Assembly: GCF_009664855.1 (NCBI RefSeq) | Contig: NZ_CP045928.1 | Coordinates: forward strand, 2,120,522-2,184,521 | Length of the DNA: 64,000 nt | Direction of reading: 5' to 3' | DNA from: Flavobacterium sp. SLB02 | GTDB taxonomy: Bacteria > Bacteroidota > Bacteroidia > Flavobacteriales > Flavobacteriaceae | Part shown: piece by piece, positions 28,142 to 37,034 of the stretch | Layout: each line of letters starts with the position of its first letter | Numbering within the stretch: the stretch's first letter is position 1 | Translations under genes and position numbers: made by a program | The notes under the pieces: generated by a model | The model's input: the letters and a program-made list of their open reading frames with translations, nothing else | The model's database searches: none | Told to the model about the DNA's origin: nothing

Positions 28142-29542
28142 TTACGATAACGTTTTCATATTATCATCAAAACTCAATATAACAGTAGTTCCTACTCCTA
28201 TCTGGCTATCAATTTTAAACTTAATATGAAGCAATTCTGTAATTCTTTTTACAATAGACAAACCTAAACCAGTTCCTTTAATCTCTGGATGATCTGTTGA
28301 ATTGGATCTGAAAAATGGATTAAAAACAGCTTCTAAATCATGCATTTCAATTCCTATTCCGTTATCGGAAATTTTACACACTATTTTTTCGTTTTGTTTC
28401 GAAAGTAAAATAGTTACTTCTCCATCCTTGTTCGTGTATTTTACCGCATTCGAAATAATATTTCTCAAAATCGTAATCACTAAAAAATTATCAGATTGAA
28501 TGTAATAATCTTGCGGCGCATCAAATTTAATCTTGATTTTTTGACTGCTTATTTTCTCTGAATTTAAAGTTAAAACATCCAAAATAAGGGAATTCAAATA
28601 AACAGATTCTGTATTTATATTTTTGCTTTGGTTTTCAAAACGTGCCATTAATAGCAGCTGATCTACCAACATATTTAAATGATCAACTTCTTTTATACAG
28701 TAATTAATTTTCTCTTCGTATTCTTTATTATCACGCGGTTTACGAATTAACACTTCAAGTGTTCCTTTAATGACAGTAAGTGGTGTTCTTAATTCGTGAG
28801 AAGCATCAGAAGTAAATTGTTTTTCGCGTTCTATTGCATCTTCAATACGGTTAAGAAGGTTGTTTATGGTTTTAGAAAGTGTGTATAATTCGTCTCTGGT
28901 TTTGGGCAGCGGAATACGCGTTTTTAGATTATCCTTAGTAATAATTTTTGAGGTATTGATTATCGAATTTATAGGCTTTATACTTCGGCCGGCAAAGAAT
29001 CTGGCAATAAAAAACAGCAACAACAAAATCCCCAAAAAAGACAAACTCATAATATCAAACAAATTGTTTAATACCATTTTCGAATCTGACAATGACATTG
29101 CTACAATAACATATCCTATTTTTTTGTTTCTAATATGTAGCGGAACCTGAATTTGCCTGATATCATGATCACCCATTTTAGTATCAAACAATTCAAAATC
29201 TTCTACTGAATCATTAAACTTCAGTGTTTGTGTTTTAAGGTTGGGCGCTTTTTCTGTAATATTCTTATTTACATCGAGAAATTCAACAAATACAGGGTTT
29301 ACATCTACTGTATTGTGCTCGCGTTCGTTCCATTCTTCTTCATCGATAAGGATCACTTTACCATCGACTTCTTTAATTTCTTCTTGATGATTCTGAATTT
29401 CAACCTTTATTTTTTCATCAATATGATTATAAACGGTATGTTTGACAATAGAATAAATTACCGAAAAAACGACTACAATTAATAAGCCTGTGGTAATAAT
29501 ATAGTTTAAGGCAATTCTGTTTTTAAAAGAAAGCTGTATCAT
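28142..29542 (-). CDS. sensor histidine kinase
   Basis: The 466-residue membrane kinase has two transmembrane helices (about residues 12-34 and 163-186) flanking a periplasmic sensor region of about 130 residues, then HAMP, HisKA with the phospho-acceptor His in SDASHELRTPLTV, and HATPase with NIISNAVKYT, SDNGIGIE and GTGLGLSIV. Its ATG directly follows the stop codon of the response regulator gene, so they form a two-component pair. The ligand is unknown. The divergent gene is an LTA-synthase-like enzyme, which suggests an envelope-related signal. Confidence 0.93.
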   Translation of the reverse strand: MIQLSFKNRIALNYIITTGLLIVVVFSVIYSIVKHTVYNHIDEKIKVEIQNHQEEIKEVDGKVILIDEEEWNEREHNTVDVNPVFVEFLDVNKNITEKAPNLKTQTLKFNDSVEDFELFDTKMGDHDIRQIQVPLHIRNKKIGYVIVAMSLSDSKMVLNNLFDIMSLSFLGILLLLFFIARFFAGRSIKPINSIINTSKIITKDNLKTRIPLPKTRDELYTLSKTINNLLNRIEDAIEREKQFTSDASHELRTPLTVIKGTLEVLIRKPRDNKEYEEKINYCIKEVDHLNMLVDQLLLMARFENQSKNINTESVYLNSLILDVLTLNSEKISSQKIKIKFDAPQDYYIQSDNFLVITILRNIISNAVKYTNKDGEVTILLSKQNEKIVCKISDNGIGIEMHDLEAVFNPFFRSNSTDHPEIKGTGLGLSIVKRITELLHIKFKIDSQIGVGTTVILSFDDNMKTLS

Positions 29543-30208
29543 TTATAAGTCGTTAGCGATATAACCAATGCCGCGAATTGTTTTTATATAATCTTCTTCA
29601 ATTTTTAAATTGAGTTTTTTTCGAATAGCGTTCATAAAAACATCGATTACACCGGTATCATATTCAAAATTAATCTCCCAAACATCTTTTAAGATTTGAT
29701 TTCGGGTGCAGACTTTTCCTTTGTTTTTTATCAGATAAGTCAATAACTCAAATTCACGCTGGGTTAAGGCTACTTCATCCTGATTTTTAAGAACAATATG
29801 TTTTGATAAATCAATTTTGATAACACCCAAGGTTAAAACCTCTGAGCCTTTTTGATTTCGAAAATGAATTTTTATTCTCTCTACCAGTTCTTCAAAGCTA
29901 AAGGGCTTTTTTATATAATCGTTGGCTCCTGCTTTTAAACCTTCTATCGTTTCCTGAACGGTATCTTTTGCGGTCAAAAAAATAATTGGAGTGGTTTGAT
30001 CTTTAATTCTGATGGCTTTACACAAATCTAAACCGTTAATTTTAGGAAGCATCCAATCGAGTAAAATCAAATCAAATTTCTGATTTTGAATCAATTCAAA
30101 ACCTTTCGAACCATCATTTGCCGTGGTAATCTGATAACCTTCTTCCTGCAAACCCTGCTGCAAAAACTGAACAATCCCTAACTCATCTTCGACTATTAAA
30201 ATATGCAT
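29543..30208 (-). CDS. OmpR/PhoB-family response regulator
   Basis: The 221-residue regulator has a receiver domain (acidic pocket EDE at 7-9, phospho-acceptor Asp 51 in LLDWMLP, switch Thr in FLTAKD, Lys in KKPFSFEEL) and a C-terminal winged-helix domain with LTQREFELLTYL and GYIANDL at the end. The gene abuts the kinase gene. Three 11-nt direct repeats typical of this family's binding sites lie upstream at 30315-30347. Confidence 0.94.
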   Translation of the reverse strand: MHILIVEDELGIVQFLQQGLQEEGYQITTANDGSKGFELIQNQKFDLILLDWMLPKINGLDLCKAIRIKDQTTPIIFLTAKDTVQETIEGLKAGANDYIKKPFSFEELVERIKIHFRNQKGSEVLTLGVIKIDLSKHIVLKNQDEVALTQREFELLTYLIKNKGKVCTRNQILKDVWEINFEYDTGVIDVFMNAIRKKLNLKIEEDYIKTIRGIGYIANDL

Positions 30209-30248
30209 TTGCCTTTTTTAATTAAGATTATATCTTCTTTTTATTATT

Positions 30249-30256
30249 CAAAGATA
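30249..30256 (-). promoter_or_regulatory. -7 box of the two-component operon
   Basis: The minus strand reads TATCTTTG, matching TAnnTTTG, 41 nt before the regulator start. A -33 element is not clear. Confidence 0.45.
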
Positions 30257-30314
30257 GATATTTTACCTTTCAGAAATTGCTTAAAACCATTAGAATAGCG
30301 AAAACAACTTCATC

Positions 30315-30347
30315 TTAAGTAAACTTTAAGTTTACTCTAAGCAAGGT
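30315..30347. promoter_or_regulatory. three tandem 11-nt repeats, putative response-regulator operator
   Basis: TTAAGTAAACT (30315-30325), TTAAGTTTACT (30326-30336) and CTAAGCAAGGT (30337-30347) follow each other exactly every 11 nt. OmpR/PhoB-type regulators bind such head-to-tail half-sites with about one helical turn spacing. The first two units together also form a palindrome AGTAAACTT-T-AAGTTTACT (30318-30336). The block lies between the regulator gene and the divergent sulfatase-fold gene, about 38-70 nt upstream of the latter's -7 box. Confidence 0.65.
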
Positions 30348-30384
30348 AAAAGCATAACTTCATCTGGAACTAATTTATCGCCAT

Positions 30385-30392
30385 TAATTTTG
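30385..30392 (+). promoter_or_regulatory. -7 box of the LTA-synthase-like gene
   Basis: TAATTTTG matches TAnnTTTG and lies 15 nt before the ATG at 30408. No good -33 TTTG precedes it, which fits a promoter that needs an activator bound at 30315-30347. Confidence 0.5.
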
Positions 30393-30407
30393 TAAAAAAT
30401 TTATTTC

Positions 30408-32498
30408 ATGACTTTTTACAAGAAGCTTTCTCCATTTTACAATCTAATTGTATTTTATTGTATCATCAGTTTTCTATTAAGAATAGTTTTATTATTTCAC
30501 CCGATTACGCAAAGTTCATTTACTATTCTTGAGTGTCTGAAAATCTTTGGTTTAGGATTTATTTCAGATCTGTTTACTTTTATAGTAGCAAGTGTTTTTT
30601 TATGGCTGTATCTTATTTTTATTTCAAACTCTAAGTACAACACGCCTTCCGGTTATATTATTTTGGCTGTTTTTGTTGCGTTGTTTCTTTACATCGCATC
30701 AGGAAAAAGTATTTTTGATGAATACGGAGGTGCTTTGCCAAGAATTATTTTGATTTTTGTGGGAATCAAAACTGTGCTTTTTGCCCTTTTACTTTTTCTT
30801 CCAAAACTAAGAGACAAGATCAGGTACTGGTTATTTGTTTTTGTGATTTTCCTATACGTTTTACTAATCCTGCAAAACGGAATAAGTGAGTATTTTTTCT
30901 GGAATGAATTTGGCGTGAAATACAATTTTATTGCTGTAAATTATTTGATTTATACCAATGAAGTTATCGGGAATATTATGCAGTCTTATCCTGTAATTCC
31001 TATATTTTCGGCTTTGTTTCTGGTAACGGCGATTTTTACGTATTTCATTGTTAAAAGGTCTGGAAATTATATCGATGCGATTCCGTCTGTAACCGATAAA
31101 TTAAAAATTACCGGAGTTTACGTTGTATTATTTATGATCTCTTTAGCAGCGATACCTACATTGGCAAAAACTGAAAACTCTAGAAATGTTTTTGTGAATG
31201 AATTACAATCTACTGGTTTGTATAAATTTTATCTTGCTTTTGAGAACAATAAACTTGATTATTTTAAATTCTACAAAACACTTCCGGCAGAAAAAGCATT
31301 TAATATTTTAAAACGACAGTTGCCTGGCATTTCCGGAGAAAATACAAAACGAACAATTACAAGTGATTCTCTTGAAAATCATAAAAATGTAGTATTGATT
31401 ACAATAGAAAGTTTAAGCGCTGAATACATGAAAATGTACGGAAATAAAGAAAACATTACGCCTTTTCTGGATAGTTTAGCTCAAAAAAGTTTACAGTTTA
31501 CTAATCTTTATGCGGCAGGAAACAGAACGGTTCGCGGACTGGAAGCGGTTACTTTATGCTTGCCGCCAACCGCAGGCGAAAGTGTTTTAAAAAGAGAGGA
31601 CAATAAAAATAAATTTTCGACCGGATCAATTTTTAAGCAAAGGGGTTACAATGTAAAATTCATGTATGGCGGTGATGCTTTTTTTGATAACATGCAGGAT
31701 TTCTATTCGGAAAATGGTTACGACATTGTAGATAAATCCAGTTTTTCTGCTGAAGAAGTTACTTTTGAGAATGTTTGGGGAGTTTGTGATGAGGATATGT
31801 ACAACAAAGCAATTAAGGTAATGAACGCTGAGGCAAAAGAAAACAAACCTTTCTTTAATCATATTATGACAGTGAGTAATCACAGACCTTTTACGTATCC
31901 TAATAATAAAATTGATATTCCGGGTGATATTAAATCGCGTGACGGAGGAGTAAAATATACAGATTACTCGCTTAAAAAATTCTTTGCCATGGCGAGTAAA
32001 CAGCCTTGGTTCAAAAATACTGTTTTTGTAATTGTTGCAGATCACTGTGCGTCTAGTGCAGGAAAAACACAGCTTCCGTTGGATAAATACCGAATCCCGG
32101 CTTTTGTTTATGATCCGAATGCTAAACCTAAAAAATACAATCAGTTAATGTCGCAGATTGATCTTATGCCAACGCTTTTTGGATTATTGCATTTTAGTTA
32201 TAAAAGCAAGTTTTTTGGTCAGGATGTTTTGAAACCGGATTATAAACAACGTGCTTTTATTGCCACTTATCAGGATTTAGGTTTAATAAAAGATAATGTA
32301 TTAACGATTTTATCTCCTAAACAGCAGGTAAAACAGTTTAAACTAAAACCAGAACCAAAAGATGGTATTGCGCCGGATTATCAAATTGATTATAACGAAA
32401 AATGCATGAAAACGGAAAGAACTGATTTAGTAAATGAAACCATTTCGTTTTATCAAACAGCTTCGGATATGTTGAAGAAAAAGAAATATCAGAAGTAG
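30408..32498 (+). CDS. LTA-synthase-like membrane sulfatase-fold transferase
   Basis: The 696-residue protein has about five N-terminal transmembrane helices (residues 1-235) and an extracytoplasmic alkaline-phosphatase-superfamily domain. VVLITIESLSAEYMKMYG provides the first metal ligand, GNRTVRGLEA the catalytic Thr, and VIVADHCASS the metal-binding Asp-His. Relatives in Gram-positives make lipoteichoic acid; in Gram-negatives they transfer phosphoglycerol or phosphoethanolamine to lipids or glycans. The substrate here cannot be told. It diverges from a two-component operon that may control it. Confidence 0.88.
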   Translation: MTFYKKLSPFYNLIVFYCIISFLLRIVLLFHPITQSSFTILECLKIFGLGFISDLFTFIVASVFLWLYLIFISNSKYNTPSGYIILAVFVALFLYIASGKSIFDEYGGALPRIILIFVGIKTVLFALLLFLPKLRDKIRYWLFVFVIFLYVLLILQNGISEYFFWNEFGVKYNFIAVNYLIYTNEVIGNIMQSYPVIPIFSALFLVTAIFTYFIVKRSGNYIDAIPSVTDKLKITGVYVVLFMISLAAIPTLAKTENSRNVFVNELQSTGLYKFYLAFENNKLDYFKFYKTLPAEKAFNILKRQLPGISGENTKRTITSDSLENHKNVVLITIESLSAEYMKMYGNKENITPFLDSLAQKSLQFTNLYAAGNRTVRGLEAVTLCLPPTAGESVLKREDNKNKFSTGSIFKQRGYNVKFMYGGDAFFDNMQDFYSENGYDIVDKSSFSAEEVTFENVWGVCDEDMYNKAIKVMNAEAKENKPFFNHIMTVSNHRPFTYPNNKIDIPGDIKSRDGGVKYTDYSLKKFFAMASKQPWFKNTVFVIVADHCASSAGKTQLPLDKYRIPAFVYDPNAKPKKYNQLMSQIDLMPTLFGLLHFSYKSKFFGQDVLKPDYKQRAFIATYQDLGLIKDNVLTILSPKQQVKQFKLKPEPKDGIAPDYQIDYNEKCMKTERTDLVNETISFYQTASDMLKKKKYQK

Positions 32499-32696
32499 AT
32501 TGAACTTAAAAATTCCAATTCCCAAGCTTTCGGATAAATTCCAAATTCCAATCTCGAAATTTCGGGATGGGGAAAATTCCAAATTCCAAAGGTGGCGGGA
32601 TGGCAAGCGGATGACACATATTTAACTGATTTTCGCTGTTTTTTTTTGTAATATCATGTTATTCTTTTGGTTAGATTAAGCATCTTATGAAAAACG

Positions 32697-32798
32697 AGTG
32701 CCATAGCCCTGAAGGGAGGGAAATCCTTTTGTGCCCGTCCCGATAGCTATCCGGAGGCGCAAAAGATTTGGAAGGACAGCTGGAAATAGCTCCTAAAA
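32697..32798. repeat. dispersed repeat with internal hairpin (copy 2)
   Basis: It shares CATAGCCCTGAAGGGAGGGA, AATCCTTTTGTGCC, GCGCAAAAGATTTGGA and ATAGCTCCTAAA with copy 1 at 15624-15715. The central loop contains CCCGATAGCTATCCGG, apparently an inserted or substituted copy of the palindrome seen at 24061. Divergence from copy 1 suggests an old family. Confidence 0.65.
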
Positions 32799-32824
32799 CT
32801 TCAACTTTACTTATATAAAACACT

Positions 32825-32862
32825 AAAAAAGCCTCAAATTCAAATGAATCTGAGGCTTTTTT
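32825..32862. terminator. bidirectional intrinsic terminator
   Basis: AAAAAAGCCTCA (32825-32836) pairs with TGAGGCTTTTTT (32851-32862), with further pairing TTCA/TGAA inside. It separates the converging transferase and nuclease/phospholipase genes. Confidence 0.85.
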
Positions 32863-32900
32863 GTGATCTGTAAACTAAAAACTGAGACTGAAAACTTTTT

Positions 32901-33899
32901 CTAGTCGTTTTGATTTTTAAGTCCAAATAAGTTTCCTTGTTGAAACAACTTTTGATCGTCTTTTAATGACTGGTAGTTCCTTTGTGTTACAGCAGGCGCA
33001 TCTAAGTCGCTTAAATCTGGTTTTCCGGCATTTACCCATGCAGTATACCAAAAACTTGCAGTTGCTGTAATGGCTTTTCTCATTTGGCTTTCTACCATTC
33101 CGTTTAACTGTTCGTGTAGTTTCTTGGCGTAATCATCAGAAAAAACAGCTGTATTGTATTTACTTTTCAGTACTTTTCCGTCAGCATCCATTTTAAAAAC
33201 CTGAGCTTCCGGAGTTGCGGTTCTAAGTTTTTTATCAATGTCTAATAACGGTTTAGCTAAGCTATGTGTATCATTAATCATATCCCAGGTTGCTTTATGA
33301 ACATCTTCATAGTATTGTGCCTGAGGAACATTTAACTTGTAATTTTTAGCAAATAACTCCGGTAATCTGCTTTCCCAAAGTGAATGAATTCCTTTTTGGT
33401 CGCTTAATTGTCCGTCATGATTGGCAGAAGTATGCAACGGCATGTGTGCATCGCCAATATAATGACCTAAATCTGCAGCAAGAAACAAGATTTCGGCTCT
33501 GTTTTTCTCTTTAAACGCTTTGGTTAATTTTACCATCATGTCTTCGATATACCAAGGTAAAATTCCGTTATCATTCAGGAATTTGGCATCGTATTTTTTC
33601 TTTGCTGCTTCCATGGTTTGTGGTATACTGTCTAGAGGACCAAAATTTTCCATGTCAAAATAATGCCTTGGGTTTTCATCTTTATAATTTAAAGCATATT
33701 TACGAATGTCCGGAACTGATGCTTCTTGTGTAATAAAATCAATGTGGTTGTAAAAAAACACTTGTATTGATTGAGGTAAAGCCATTACTGCGGCTTTATT
33801 AATACGCTCATGGCCAACGATTCCCCATGATAGTGTCAAAAATCCAATAGCTAATACGAATAGGGCGATTAGTCTTGGCTTCATTCTAAAATTTTTCAT
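32901..33899 (-). CDS. secreted S1/P1 nuclease or zinc-dependent phospholipase C family protein
   Basis: The 332-residue protein has a signal peptide followed by WGIVGHERINKAAV, where the Trp would be the mature N-terminus and first zinc ligand in this trinuclear-zinc superfamily. DLGHYIGDAHMPLHTSANHDG and HSLWESRLPE supply the other His/Asp ligands, with a spacing closer to S1/P1 nucleases than to bacterial phospholipase C. The enzyme would act on nucleic acid or phospholipid outside the cytoplasm. The superfamily is secure; the substrate is not. Confidence 0.82.
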   Translation of the reverse strand: MKNFRMKPRLIALFVLAIGFLTLSWGIVGHERINKAAVMALPQSIQVFFYNHIDFITQEASVPDIRKYALNYKDENPRHYFDMENFGPLDSIPQTMEAAKKKYDAKFLNDNGILPWYIEDMMVKLTKAFKEKNRAEILFLAADLGHYIGDAHMPLHTSANHDGQLSDQKGIHSLWESRLPELFAKNYKLNVPQAQYYEDVHKATWDMINDTHSLAKPLLDIDKKLRTATPEAQVFKMDADGKVLKSKYNTAVFSDDYAKKLHEQLNGMVESQMRKAITATASFWYTAWVNAGKPDLSDLDAPAVTQRNYQSLKDDQKLFQQGNLFGLKNQND

Positions 33900-33919
33900 T
33901 TGTATTTTGTTTGAGGGTG

Positions 33920-33949
33920 CAAATTTATCCCATTTAAACCGAATTCAAA
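33920..33949 (-). promoter_or_regulatory. promoter of the S1/P1-like gene
   Basis: On the minus strand TTTG (33946-33949) is followed after 18 nt by TAAATTTG (33920-33927), a good -33/-7 pair ending 21 nt before the start codon. Confidence 0.6.
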
Positions 33950-34073
33950 ACAATAGTGACTATTATTGTTATAATTTAATTCCTTTTAATTTTGAAACCG
34001 TTTATATGATATAAGTTCATATCAAAAGTTTCTTTGTAAATTCGTTTTGATTTTTATCCTAAAATTTAAATTT

Positions 34074-35027
34074 ATGCGCCCTACTTATTTAAGTATTCTT
34101 TTCTTTTTAATTACTTCTGTTTCTGTTGCTCAAGACGATATTATACAGCTTAAATCTGTTAGCGACACTATTTTAAATACCAAAAGAATCTTACAGATAT
34201 CTGATCCTTTTGATGGTGTAAAAACCATGCAAAAACTGTTTCCCGGTAAATTATATAAACTTTCTGATAACAATACTTTTTTGAGCTGGAAATGCAAAAG
34301 CTGTAAACCCAGTGCTTATACTGATGTTAATGGTGTCGAAGGGGATCAAATGTTTCCTTACGAAAGAGGTGTTGCAACCAGAATACTTGAGAATATTGCT
34401 TATAAAGATTCTAAAGGAAATGAATTCAGGCTGTTATTTTTTAACCATTCAAATTATGATGAAGACGGACTGCAAACCGGAAGATTTTCGGGTGGTCTTG
34501 TAGGCGTGGCTAAATTTGCAAAAAATGATAAAGTTTGGGAAATGAGATCTTTTCAGCCTGCAATCGCTGCTTTTGGCTCTTTTGCCCAAGCTCCAAAACC
34601 TAAACTTGTAGAAATTGGAGAAGATCAATATGCTTTTACTTTATTGCACGTAAATGGTGGTGCCGGAGGTCCTTTTGAAGGAACTCTTTATCTTATTGCA
34701 GGACTTGACGGTAAATATCAGCCTATTATGGAAGTAAATGATTATAAACTTACAAATGTGGCAAGTTTAGAATGGTCGAGTTCGTATAAAGTTGTAAATG
34801 AGACTAGTAATAAACATTTTAGAGATATTATTATAAAAACAAATGGGGCTTTTAGCAAGGCAGCAAAAGCAAATGATGAATTTGAAACAAATCCGCCTGA
34901 AGAAATAGCTGCAATGGCAAAATCAAAAAAGCAGTTTAATTTTGAGATTGAAAGACGTTTTTCGTTTAAAGGAAAGTTTTACAAAATGATCGGCAAGCCA
35001 ATCGTGAAGTTTTCCAATGTAAAGTAA
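34074..35027 (+). CDS. secreted protein of unknown function
   Basis: I take the ATG at 34074 (MRPTYLSILFFLITSVSVAQD), which gives a clean signal peptide and 317 residues; a 9-residue extension to 34047 would spoil it. The mature protein has a CKSCK motif near residue 80, a Gly-rich stretch HVNGGAGGPFEGTLYLIAG and a basic C-terminus. I do not recognise a family. It stands alone between two promoters and is followed within 11 bp by the convergent YeiH gene. Confidence 0.8.
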   Translation: MRPTYLSILFFLITSVSVAQDDIIQLKSVSDTILNTKRILQISDPFDGVKTMQKLFPGKLYKLSDNNTFLSWKCKSCKPSAYTDVNGVEGDQMFPYERGVATRILENIAYKDSKGNEFRLLFFNHSNYDEDGLQTGRFSGGLVGVAKFAKNDKVWEMRSFQPAIAAFGSFAQAPKPKLVEIGEDQYAFTLLHVNGGAGGPFEGTLYLIAGLDGKYQPIMEVNDYKLTNVASLEWSSSYKVVNETSNKHFRDIIIKTNGAFSKAAKANDEFETNPPEEIAAMAKSKKQFNFEIERRFSFKGKFYKMIGKPIVKFSNVK

Positions 35028-35037
35028 ATTTTACTAT

Positions 35038-36012
35038 TTAATTGAGATATAAAATTGAAGCCAAACCTAAACCGGCAATAAAAATCCAGAGTAAAACTCC
35101 CTGAAATAAAGGCTTTACCCCTACCGCTTTTAAAGTATTTATATTTAATGTTGCGCCAATTAAAAACAAGGTTATTGTTAAACCAATTTTGGCGACATTG
35201 ACAATATATGGCGAAATAATAGCCGTTTGAGGTACATAAGAATTAAAAAGCATCGCCAGAATAAACAGGCCAATAAAGTATGGGATTTTGATTTTTTGAG
35301 ATTTATTTTTGAAAATAAAAGCCGTTAAAAGCGAAATTGGGATAATCCATAGTGCTCTGGCTAGTTTTACAGTTGTGGCAATTTGCAGTGCTTCTGCCCC
35401 ATATTTATTGGCCGCGCCCACAACTGAACTGGTGTCATGAATAGCAATCGCACACCATAAACCAAATTCTTTCTGAGACAAATCAAGCTGATGCCCGATA
35501 AACGGAAAAACAAATAATGCAATTGAATTTAGAATAAAAATAACTCCCAAAGCTATAGAGGTTTGATTTTCGTTTGATTTGATTACGGGAGAAATCGCCG
35601 CAATGGCACTTCCGCCACAAATGGCTGTTCCGCAAGAGATTAAATGTGATGTTTTTTTATCGGTTTTAAGCCATTTTCCTAAAAATGTACCTAATAGTAA
35701 TGTGCTGAAAATTGAGAATATTGTGAGCAAAAAACCTTCTTTTCCAGCTGAGATTGCTGCTGTGGCGTTCATTCCGAATCCTAAACCAATAACTGAGAAT
35801 TGTAATAAATAAGTAATGGCAATGTGATTGAAAGCTATAAATGGATTCCCAAAAACATTTACCATGACAACTCCTAATAACAAGGCAATTGGCGGAGAAA
35901 TAATCGAAAATAGACCTAATACTATTATAAGAGCAAAAATAGCTTGTTGCAGGTAAAGATTAATTTCGAATAAATGTGATGCGGTATGTTGTTTCGTTTT
36001 CAAAATAAGCAA
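35038..36012 (-). CDS. YeiH-family putative sulfate exporter (UPF0324)
   Basis: The 324-residue protein consists of about ten hydrophobic helices and matches the YeiH/UPF0324 family in GLGFGMNATAAISAGKEGF, LISCGTAICGGSAIAAISPVI and AIHDTSSVVGAANKYGAEAL. The family is annotated as a putative sulfate exporter, with limited direct evidence. The upstream LysR-type regulator is a usual partner of yeiH homologs, which supports coregulation. Confidence 0.88.
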   Translation of the reverse strand: MLILKTKQHTASHLFEINLYLQQAIFALIIVLGLFSIISPPIALLLGVVMVNVFGNPFIAFNHIAITYLLQFSVIGLGFGMNATAAISAGKEGFLLTIFSIFSTLLLGTFLGKWLKTDKKTSHLISCGTAICGGSAIAAISPVIKSNENQTSIALGVIFILNSIALFVFPFIGHQLDLSQKEFGLWCAIAIHDTSSVVGAANKYGAEALQIATTVKLARALWIIPISLLTAFIFKNKSQKIKIPYFIGLFILAMLFNSYVPQTAIISPYIVNVAKIGLTITLFLIGATLNINTLKAVGVKPLFQGVLLWIFIAGLGLASILYLN

Positions 36013-36076
36013 TTTGATATTTCCTTACAAAGGTCTGCCCTTTATACGATAATCGCCAATCTTAAATTACAATCGA

Positions 36077-36979
36077 CTATAACCCTAAGTTATAGTAGCT
36101 GGATATATTTTGAATAAAAAGCTCTGATAAGGAATCGGATTTACCTAATAAAGTGATGATATAAAAATAACGTTCGATAGATAAATTCTCAACATCCAAA
36201 ACTATTAATTCATTATTTTTAAGCTCTTTACCCGCAGCGTGTATTGACATAAAGGCAAAACAATCTGAGTTCAACAGATAAGATTTTATACTTTCTGTAG
36301 ATCCTAATTGCATCTCGATTTGCAAATCAGTTATTTTTACATCAACTTGTTTCAATGCATATTCTATAACTTCAAGTGTTCCAGAGCCACGCTCACGTGT
36401 TATGAATTTCATTGTTTTTAAATCTTCAAGCGAGATTTCGTTTTGTTTTACCAAAGGATTTTTGGTATTACAAACCAACACTAATTCGTCTTTTATAAAC
36501 GGAATATATTTAATGGACTGATTTTTAGATTGTCCTTCAACAATTCCGATTTCAATTTCTTTGTTAATTAGAGCATTTTCGATTTGTTCAGTATTTCCAT
36601 TTAGCAAATTGACTTTGATTTCTTTTTGCTTTTGATGAAAACGGGCTAAAACCGGAGAAATAATATATTGCGAAATGGTTGTACTTGCTCCTAACCTTAA
36701 TAATCCCTGACGTTCGTTGATAAATGAACTCATATCAAAGTCGATTTCGCGGTAGATTTCGAAGATATTCTTGGTGTGTTTTAGCAGAATTTCTCCGGCT
36801 GGGGTTAACGCAATTTTAGAACCATTACGTTCAAAAAGTTTGGTTTTATAGGTTTCCTCAAGTTCCTGAATATGCTTAGAAACCGCTGGCTGCGAGATAT
36901 ATAATTCTGTTGCCGCTTTAGTAAAATTTAAGCGAAGTGCCACTGTATGAAATACTTTTAGCCTGAAATCCATAATCAT
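36077..36979 (-). CDS. LysR-family transcriptional regulator
   Basis: The 300-residue protein has the LysR winged helix-turn-helix at its N-terminus (FHTVALRLNFTKAATELYIS, then QPAVSKHIQELE) and a periplasmic-binding-protein-like effector domain from about residue 90. It is 64 bp upstream of the YeiH gene on the same strand and probably controls it. LysR members next to yeiH (YeiE/CysB-like) often respond to sulfur compounds; the effector here is inferred only. Starts at 36979 and 36973 are both ATG. Confidence 0.9.
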   Translation of the reverse strand: MIMDFRLKVFHTVALRLNFTKAATELYISQPAVSKHIQELEETYKTKLFERNGSKIALTPAGEILLKHTKNIFEIYREIDFDMSSFINERQGLLRLGASTTISQYIISPVLARFHQKQKEIKVNLLNGNTEQIENALINKEIEIGIVEGQSKNQSIKYIPFIKDELVLVCNTKNPLVKQNEISLEDLKTMKFITRERGSGTLEVIEYALKQVDVKITDLQIEMQLGSTESIKSYLLNSDCFAFMSIHAAGKELKNNELIVLDVENLSIERYFYIITLLGKSDSLSELFIQNISSYYNLGL

Positions 36980-37034
36980 AAATTTTTAATTCGCAATCCA
37001 CTTTCCTGTACAATATTTTTTTCAATAAAATAAT

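Larger units (their letters stand above)
32499..32900. other. 402-bp intergenic region with repeats
   Basis: After the transferase gene, AAATTCCAATTCC-type words recur (32505-32590), followed by a GCGGATGACACAT segment also found near 18530, the dispersed element copy 2 (32697-32798) and a bidirectional terminator (32825-32862). I see no credible gene. Confidence 0.7.

Noticed and set aside
31626..32045. 139-codon minus-strand frame inside the LTA-synthase-like gene.
   Set aside because: It is antisense to conserved catalytic motifs; its composition is that of a shadow frame.
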